A DNA stretch of 64,000 nt from NCBI GenBank assembly GCA_963846475.1, contig CAWJVZ010000004.1, positions 930,001 to 994,000 of the forward strand, in the 5' to 3' direction. The stretch's first letter is position 1. Every line of letters starts with the position of its first letter. The position numbers and the translations under genes are program-made. This DNA comes from DASWJZ01 sp963846475. Lineage in GTDB: Bacteria > Pseudomonadota > Alphaproteobacteria > Rhizobiales > Afifellaceae. Positions 59,406 through 64,000 of the stretch are shown here, piece after piece. The notes under the pieces were generated by a model. It was not told the DNA's origin. It saw nothing but the letters and a program-made list of their open reading frames with translations, and did not search any database.

Positions 59406-60620
59406 ATGCACAACCACGCAGACCGCCGACACGCCCAGATCCGCAACACCCTGATCGGGCTGGTCGCGTTCCTGACCGTCGTCGATCTGTTCGCGGCCCA
59501 GGCGATCCTTCCCTCGCTGGCGGAGGCCTACGGGGTGACGCCGGCGGCGATGGGTCTTGCGGTCAATGCCAGCACGCTCGGCATGGCGGCGGGCGGGCTG
59601 GCGATCGGCTTCTTCAGCCGCAAGATCGACCGCCGCAGGGGCGTGTTCCTGAGCCTGGCGCTGCTGGCGATCCCGACCGCGCTCCTTGCCGCCGCGCCGA
59701 ACCTTGGCGCCTTCATGGCGCTGCGCATCGCCCAGGGCGTCTGCATGTCAACGGCCTTCGCCCTCACACTTGCGTATCTCGGCGAGCAGTGCAGCGCCGA
59801 GGACGGCGCCGCAGCATCGGCCTCCTACATCACCGGCAACGTCGCCAGCAATCTGTTCGGCCGGCTGATGGCCGCCGCCGCCGCCGACCATCTCGGCCTG
59901 CCGGTGAGCTTTCTCATGCTTGCCGCGCTCAATCTCTCAGGAGCCGTGCTCGTCTACTTCTGGCTGGGGCGAACCGCGACCATGATGGCCGTCGAGCCGG
60001 CGGCCCAGCGCTCGCCGCTCGCGGTGCTCCGGATGCACCTGCGGAACCGGCCGCTCCGGGCGAGCTTTGCGATCGGCTTCTGCATCCTGTTCGCCTTCAT
60101 CGGCACGTTCACCTACGTCAACTTCGTGCTCGTGGCGCCGCCGTTCGGCATCAGCCGGATGAATCTGGGCTTCGTCTATTTCGTCTTTCTGCCGGCGATT
60201 TTTACGACCCCCCTGGCCGGGGACGCCGTCCGCCGCTTCGGCACGCAGACCACCTTCTGGGGGGCGCTCGCTTTGGCCGGCGCCGGCCTGCCGCTCTTGC
60301 TCCTGCCCAGTCTGCCGGCCGTGCTCGCCGGCCTCGTTCTGATGGGGGTGGGAACGTTCTTCGCGCAGGCGGCGGCGACCGGCTTCGTCAGCCGCGCCGC
60401 CACGCTCGACCGCGGCTCGGCGAGCGGGATCTATCTCGCCTGCTACTTCCTCGGCGGCCTGGTCGGCAGCGCCGTGCTCGGCCCGATCTTCGAGCGTTTC
60501 GGCTGGGCGGCGTGCGTCGCCGGCATCGGCGTATCGCTCGCCGGCGCGGCCCTCCTGGCGACGCGGTTGCGGACCGCGCCGGCCGGTGCCCTCGCGGCCG
60601 AGCCGGCGCCGGCGCGATAG
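59406..60620 (+). CDS. MFS transporter (AraJ/YnfM-like)
   Basis: The 404-residue protein has twelve membrane helices with the early motif IGLVAFLTVVDLFAAQAILPSLAEAYGV, the loop GFFSRKIDRRRGVFLSL and a second-half repeat. This matches DHA1-type drug or sugar efflux carriers of the AraJ/YnfM group. The substrate cannot be predicted. It is the only gene in 56.7-63.6 kb for which I do not see the shared element or an adjacent tight operon link. Confidence 0.8.
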   Translation: MHNHADRRHAQIRNTLIGLVAFLTVVDLFAAQAILPSLAEAYGVTPAAMGLAVNASTLGMAAGGLAIGFFSRKIDRRRGVFLSLALLAIPTALLAAAPNLGAFMALRIAQGVCMSTAFALTLAYLGEQCSAEDGAAASASYITGNVASNLFGRLMAAAAADHLGLPVSFLMLAALNLSGAVLVYFWLGRTATMMAVEPAAQRSPLAVLRMHLRNRPLRASFAIGFCILFAFIGTFTYVNFVLVAPPFGISRMNLGFVYFVFLPAIFTTPLAGDAVRRFGTQTTFWGALALAGAGLPLLLLPSLPAVLAGLVLMGVGTFFAQAAATGFVSRAATLDRGSASGIYLACYFLGGLVGSAVLGPIFERFGWAACVAGIGVSLAGAALLATRLRTAPAGALAAEPAPAR

Positions 60621-60986
60621 CTCCACAGGATCGAAGGCCGTCGCTGCCGGCGGCGGTCCCACAATCACGCGATGCTCAGGCGGAATAGGTCGCGTCTCCG
60701 TACCCTGATGCGAACACGGAAACTGCCGGTTTGCGGTGTTGAGTTGGGGGTGTCCCCGGTCCGCGAGGCGACTCCCTTGCCCTTCGTTTCTTTCAACTCC
60801 GGGGAACAGGATAGGCCCTGGCGGATCCGGGGATAAGGGATGGCAAGTCGTCCGGATCAACTCTCAACAGCAGCAGAGTAGCGTTGAGTTGCACCACAGT
60901 CCAATACACAGAATCTATGGTCGCGATGCAGATCTCGGCGAGCCGGCCAAGCTGAGAGTCAGCAGAACAGAACCCAACAGAGCGCC
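60621..60986. other. Intergenic stretch after the MFS gene
   Basis: No confident gene. A GGCGGAATAGGTC string at 60681-60693 recurs near 63877, and GTTGAGTTG occurs twice (near 60739 and 60891). The right end leads into the third shared element. Confidence 0.4.
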
Positions 60987-61027
60987 ATAGCGTGAAGTTA
61001 TCGAACTCGTGAGCGATTCGGCATTTC
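60987..61027 (+). promoter_or_regulatory. Shared element, copy 3 (before DUF302 gene)
   Basis: ATAGC, eight bases, ATCGA, fifteen bases, GGCATTTC, followed by AGTTC as in copy 2. It ends 73 bases before the ATG at 61101. The spacer is one base longer than in the other copies. Confidence 0.7.
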
Positions 61028-61100
61028 AGTTCAAGGCTATACCGGACAATTCTCCACTTGAACCCGACGCGCCGCGTGGGTCATCGAAGAGGAGCGGTCC

Positions 61101-61580
61101 ATGTTCGCACGCATCAAGAGAGCTTTTTCCGCCGCCCTGCTGGCCTGCCTGGTTGCCGTGTCGTCGCAGACGATGTCGGTCGCCGAGGCCCGCGACGGCA
61201 TCGTCCGCGTCCAGAGCGCCTACCCGCTCGCCGAGACGGTGGAGCGCCTGAAGAAGGACATCTCCGACAAGGGCATCAAGTTCTTCCTGGAGGTCGACCA
61301 GGCAAGGCTCGCCGCCGACGCAGGCATCGCCTTGCGCCCGTCGACGCTGCTGATCTTCGGCAATCCGCCGCTCGGCACGCAGTTCATGACGTCCAACCCG
61401 AATTCGGGCCTCGACTGGCCGGTGCGCCTTCTCGTCTACGAGGACGCGAAGGGGAGAGTGTGGACCGCCTACACCGACTTCCAGTGGATCGCCCGCCGCC
61501 ACCGCATCCGCGACCGCGGCCCGCAATTCGACATGGCGTCGATGGTGATCGCGTCGATCACGTCCAGCGTGGCGCAGTAG
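61101..61580 (+). CDS. Exported DUF302-family protein
   Basis: The signal peptide FSAALLACLVAVSSQTMSVAEA is followed by a DUF302 domain: VRVQSAYPLAETVERLKKDISDKGIKFFLEVDQA, RPSTLLIFGNPPLGTQFMTSN and WPVRLLVYEDAKGRVWTAYTD. DUF302 is a small alpha/beta domain of unknown function, found in single-domain exported proteins. The length, 159 residues, is normal. Confidence 0.82.
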   Translation: MFARIKRAFSAALLACLVAVSSQTMSVAEARDGIVRVQSAYPLAETVERLKKDISDKGIKFFLEVDQARLAADAGIALRPSTLLIFGNPPLGTQFMTSNPNSGLDWPVRLLVYEDAKGRVWTAYTDFQWIARRHRIRDRGPQFDMASMVIASITSSVAQ

Positions 61581-61640
61581 CTCCGTCCGCGCCTCCGCAG
61601 CCCGCGCCCGAACGGGTGCGGGCTGCGCGAAGCCCCTCCC

Positions 61641-61680
61641 ATAGCTGGCGCGCATCGACTCGCTGCCGAGCCGGCATTTC
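61641..61680 (+). promoter_or_regulatory. Shared 40-bp element, copy 4 (before second patatin)
   Basis: ATAGC, eight bases, ATCGA, fourteen bases, GGCATTTC. It ends 65 bases before the ATG at 61746. Flanking sequence is unrelated to copies 2 and 3, so the conservation is confined to the element. Confidence 0.7.
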
Positions 61681-61745
61681 CGAACCGTAACGCGCCGGTC
61701 GATCATCGCCGACGAACAAAGCGCCGATCCTGAAAGGCCATCGCC

Positions 61746-62936
61746 ATGCTGCATGCTCCTGAAGCCGCCTACCTCGCCGGCGACATCGTTGCGGCGCCGC
61801 ACGCCGCGCCGCATCCCGTGCTGCCTGCCGGCATCGGCCAGATCGTCCTGGTGCTGCAGGGCGGCGGCGCGCTGGGCGCCTACCAGGCCGGCGTCTACGA
61901 GGCGCTGCACGAGGCCGGCATCGAGCCGGACTGGGTGATCGGCACCTCGATCGGCGCCATCAATGCCGGCCTGATCGCCGGCAACGAGCCGGAGCGTCGC
62001 CTGGAGCGGCTCCGCGAATTCTGGAGCCGCGTCACGCACGGGCCGCTGTCGCAGCTCCTCGGCGCCGCGCCCTTCGCCGGCGGCCTCGCCTCGCGGGCGC
62101 TGACCTTCGCGACCGGCGTCCAGGGCTTCTTCGAGCTCAATCCGTGGGCGCTGTTCGGCCCAAACTTTCCGCTCGGCGCGGATGCCGCCGGCTTCTATTC
62201 GACGGCGCCGCTGCAGCGCACCCTCGACGAGCTCGTCGACTGCTCATTGCTGGCGTCCGGGCGCACCCGCCTGACCGTCGGCGCCGCGCATGTGCGCACC
62301 AGCAACATGCGCTATTTCGACAGCCGCGACATGCAGCTCGGCGTGCGCCACATCATGGCGTCGGGGGCGCTGCCGCCGGCCTTTCCGGCGGTGCGCATCG
62401 ACGGCGAGCTCTATTGGGACGGCGGCATCCTCTCCAACACGCCCGTGGAGACGGTTTTCGACGACAACCCCCGCCAGAACGGCCTGATCTTCGCCGTCCA
62501 TATCTGGAACCCGGTTGGCCCCGAGCCGGAAACGCTGTGGCAGGTGTTCAACCGCCACAAGGACATCCAGTATTCCAGCCGCGCCGCTACCCATATCGCC
62601 CGGCAGAAGCAGATCCACCGGCTCCGCCACGTCATTGCCGAGCTGGCGAAGCGGCTGCCGGAGGCGGAGCGGAGCGAGCCGGAAGTCCGCGAGCTCGCCG
62701 CCTACGGCTGCCTGACGCGCATGCACGTCGTGCGGCTGCTCGCGCCGTCGGTGAAGGGCGAGGATCATTCAAAGGACATCGACTTCAGCCCGGACGGCAT
62801 TTCCACGCGCTGGCAAGCCGGCCTCGCCGATACGCGCCGCGTCCTCGCCCAGACCCCCTGGATCGGCGATTTCGACCCGATCGAAGGGTTCGTCCTGCAC
62901 GAGGCCTCGGCCGGCGTGATGGTGAGCGAGGGGTGA
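61746..62936 (+). CDS. Patatin-like phospholipase with C-terminal DUF3734-type region
   Basis: The 396-residue protein has the patatin motifs VLQGGGALGAYQAGVYEALHEAG, the nucleophile elbow GTSIGAINAGLIAG and the dyad DGG in YWDGGILSNTP. The last 100 residues (RQKQIHRLRHVIAELAKRLP, DHSKDIDFSPDGISTRWQAGLADTRRVL) match the DUF3734 tail often fused to patatins in alphaproteobacteria. It is distinct from the first patatin at 57546. The spondin-type gene follows after about 40 bases and is probably co-transcribed. Confidence 0.87.
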   Translation: MLHAPEAAYLAGDIVAAPHAAPHPVLPAGIGQIVLVLQGGGALGAYQAGVYEALHEAGIEPDWVIGTSIGAINAGLIAGNEPERRLERLREFWSRVTHGPLSQLLGAAPFAGGLASRALTFATGVQGFFELNPWALFGPNFPLGADAAGFYSTAPLQRTLDELVDCSLLASGRTRLTVGAAHVRTSNMRYFDSRDMQLGVRHIMASGALPPAFPAVRIDGELYWDGGILSNTPVETVFDDNPRQNGLIFAVHIWNPVGPEPETLWQVFNRHKDIQYSSRAATHIARQKQIHRLRHVIAELAKRLPEAERSEPEVRELAAYGCLTRMHVVRLLAPSVKGEDHSKDIDFSPDGISTRWQAGLADTRRVLAQTPWIGDFDPIEGFVLHEASAGVMVSEG

Positions 62937-62977
62937 TCCCGGCTCACCGAAGCAACCGCAAATCGGAGGAATGCAAG

Positions 62978-63625
62978 ATGTGGAACCGCCTTGTTCTCAC
63001 CGCCCTCGCGGCACTCCTGCCCTCGGCACAGGCCTTTGCGGAGGATGCGGTCCGCTACCGGCTGGATCTCGACATCAGCTGGTCGGCCGAGACGCATCCG
63101 TTCGATTTCCCGCCGGTCGCGCACCTGACACGGCTCGTCGGCGCGACGCATCACAGCCGCTACACGATGTTCGCCGACGGCCAGACCGCTTCGAGCGGCC
63201 TGCAATCGGTCGCCGAGCGCGGCCGCGCCGCAATTCTTGCAGCGGAGCTGGAAGAGGCCAAGGATCGCGAGCGCGTCGGCGGGACGTTCGAGGCGGACGC
63301 GCTCGATGCCGTCCCGGGCCGCATGAGCGCAACTTTCTCGGTGACAGAGAAGCACAGCCTGGTCTCCTTCGTCACCATGGTCGCGCCAAGCCCCGACTGG
63401 TTCACCGGCGCGGCGGGCGTGGAATTGTTCAGGGACGGGAATTGGGTCGACAGATACGAAGTGACGCTGTGGGCGTGGGACGCCGGCACGGACGGCGGCA
63501 CCAGCTTCTTTTCCGACGACCTTGACACGCAGCCGAGACAATCGATCCGCCTGCTCGCCAGCCCGCATTTTCTCGGCCCGGAACGCCTTAAGCCGATCGG
63601 AACAGCGGTCTTTCTGAGGATGTAA
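62978..63625 (+). CDS. Exported spondin-domain protein
   Basis: After the signal peptide (LVLTALAALLPSAQAFA) the 215-residue protein has a spondin_N domain: YRLDLDISWSAETHPFDFPP, FSVTEKHSLVSFVTMVAPSPDWFTG, DGNWVDRYEVTLWAWDAGTDGGTSF. MVAPSPDWF and DAGTDxGT are the family hallmarks. Bacterial spondin proteins are secreted and poorly understood. GGAGG precedes the ATG at 62978. It is co-directional with the second patatin and shares its element by position. Confidence 0.8.
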   Translation: MWNRLVLTALAALLPSAQAFAEDAVRYRLDLDISWSAETHPFDFPPVAHLTRLVGATHHSRYTMFADGQTASSGLQSVAERGRAAILAAELEEAKDRERVGGTFEADALDAVPGRMSATFSVTEKHSLVSFVTMVAPSPDWFTGAAGVELFRDGNWVDRYEVTLWAWDAGTDGGTSFFSDDLDTQPRQSIRLLASPHFLGPERLKPIGTAVFLRM

Positions 63626-64000
63626 TCCGGAACTGCCGTCCCCTGTAATAGGCCGCTGCCGAGCGCCGGCATCCGGTTGATCTCGCCTGGGACCCTGATC
63701 GCCCAGGATCGCTAGGGCCCTTCTGGCGAGGGATCGTCCTGCACTTCCCTGTGGCTCAGCGCGGGTGAGCGGGCGCACGCAGGGGCAATCTAATACGCGA
63801 GCCTTGGCAGTGTCGCCGTTCGACTAGCCCCGAAACGCGTCAACAGCGGACCTACGCTGGCGTCGCCGATCGCTCCGGCGGAATAGGTCCCATCCGGGCG
63901 CGCCGAACGGAATGGCTACGAATTGCGACGACCGCTCCACCTACAGAGGCTCGCTCGTCACCCCTCGCCAACAATGCCGGGATGCGGCATCCTTTCTGCA
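63626..64000. other. Terminal stretch without a visible gene
   Basis: No supported coding frame, RNA gene or repeat structure was seen. A GGCGGAATAGGTC string near 63877 also occurs at 60681. The region may hold the start of a feature beyond the window. Confidence 0.4.

Noticed and set aside
1..64000. CRISPR arrays, rRNA, tRNA and complete insertion sequences
   Set aside because: No regularly spaced repeats, rRNA blocks, cloverleaf genes or intact transposase with terminal repeats were recognised. Only RAYT and IS remnants are present.

Overview
The window looks like chromosome of a high-GC alphaproteobacterium, most likely of the order Hyphomicrobiales (Rhizobiales). The best evidence is the block proB-obgE (20.7-22.9 kb) together with proA-nadD-rsfS-rlmH-envC-ctpA, a divergent polysaccharide deacetylase and rppH (9.7-17.1 kb), which is a hallmark gene order of that group. 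BA14K-like, DUF2076, DUF2171 and ThuA/ThuB-type proteins and a Rhizobiales-type extragenic palindrome agree with this. I cannot name the genus. No rRNA, tRNA or CRISPR array was seen.

Layout. 0-3.7 kb: a broken RAYT transposase beside its REP palindrome, a SugE/Gdx exporter, a HicAB toxin-antitoxin pair, an alpha/beta hydrolase and an orphan DNA methyltransferase. 4.0-8.2 kb: a minus-strand operon of aminotransferase, ThuA, ThuB-like oxidoreductase and thiolase. 8.3-9.3 kb: two overlapping envelope genes. 9.7-17.1 kb: the conserved rppH-to-proA block, here carrying many single-base frameshifts that I read mainly as sequence errors. 17.2-20.7 kb: an accessory insert between proA and proB, with an exported trypsin-like protease, an exported protein of two Trypco2-like repeats, and an aldo/keto reductase. 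20.7-28.1 kb: proB, obgE, an acetyltransferase and mixed small envelope genes plus an Fsr-type transporter. 28.1-30.2 kb: an MntA/HepT/HicB-like cluster and a frameshifted ClpP-fold protein. 30.2-35.8 kb: guaA, gatB, a nucleoside hydrolase and small genes. 36-39.2 kb: two sodium/proton antiporters, the second (nhaA) with a structured leader. 39.2-43.3 kb: LysR regulators, DoxX, a glutathione S-transferase and a peroxiredoxin. 43.5-45.6 kb: a bufferin-type RiPP locus (DUF2282 precursor plus a DUF692-DUF2063 fusion enzyme). 45.7-51 kb: an acquired, lower-GC island with a P63C protein, an unusual operator array, small membrane proteins, an IS remnant and a duplicated DoxX end. 51.6-55.1 kb: a class III adenylate cyclase (frameshifted) and a type II NADH dehydrogenase. 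55.2-63.6 kb: a SUKH-family protein, bdhA, two patatins, a cupin, an MFS transporter, a DUF302 protein and a spondin-domain protein.

The most interesting signals are: (1) a 40-41 bp element, ATAGC-N8-ATCGA-N14/15-GG(C/T)ATTTC, placed 65-73 bp before the start codon of four separate transcription units in 56.6-61.7 kb, suggesting a regulon that ties 3-hydroxybutyrate dehydrogenase and patatins to exported proteins; (2) the bufferin precursor with its two maturation partners fused into one protein; (3) an exported Trypco2 tandem-repeat protein paired with an exported trypsin-like protease, lodged in the usually contiguous proB-proA operon; (4) four alternating TGC-WW-GCA sites, two of them overlapping or abutting start codons, between P63C and its divergent neighbours.
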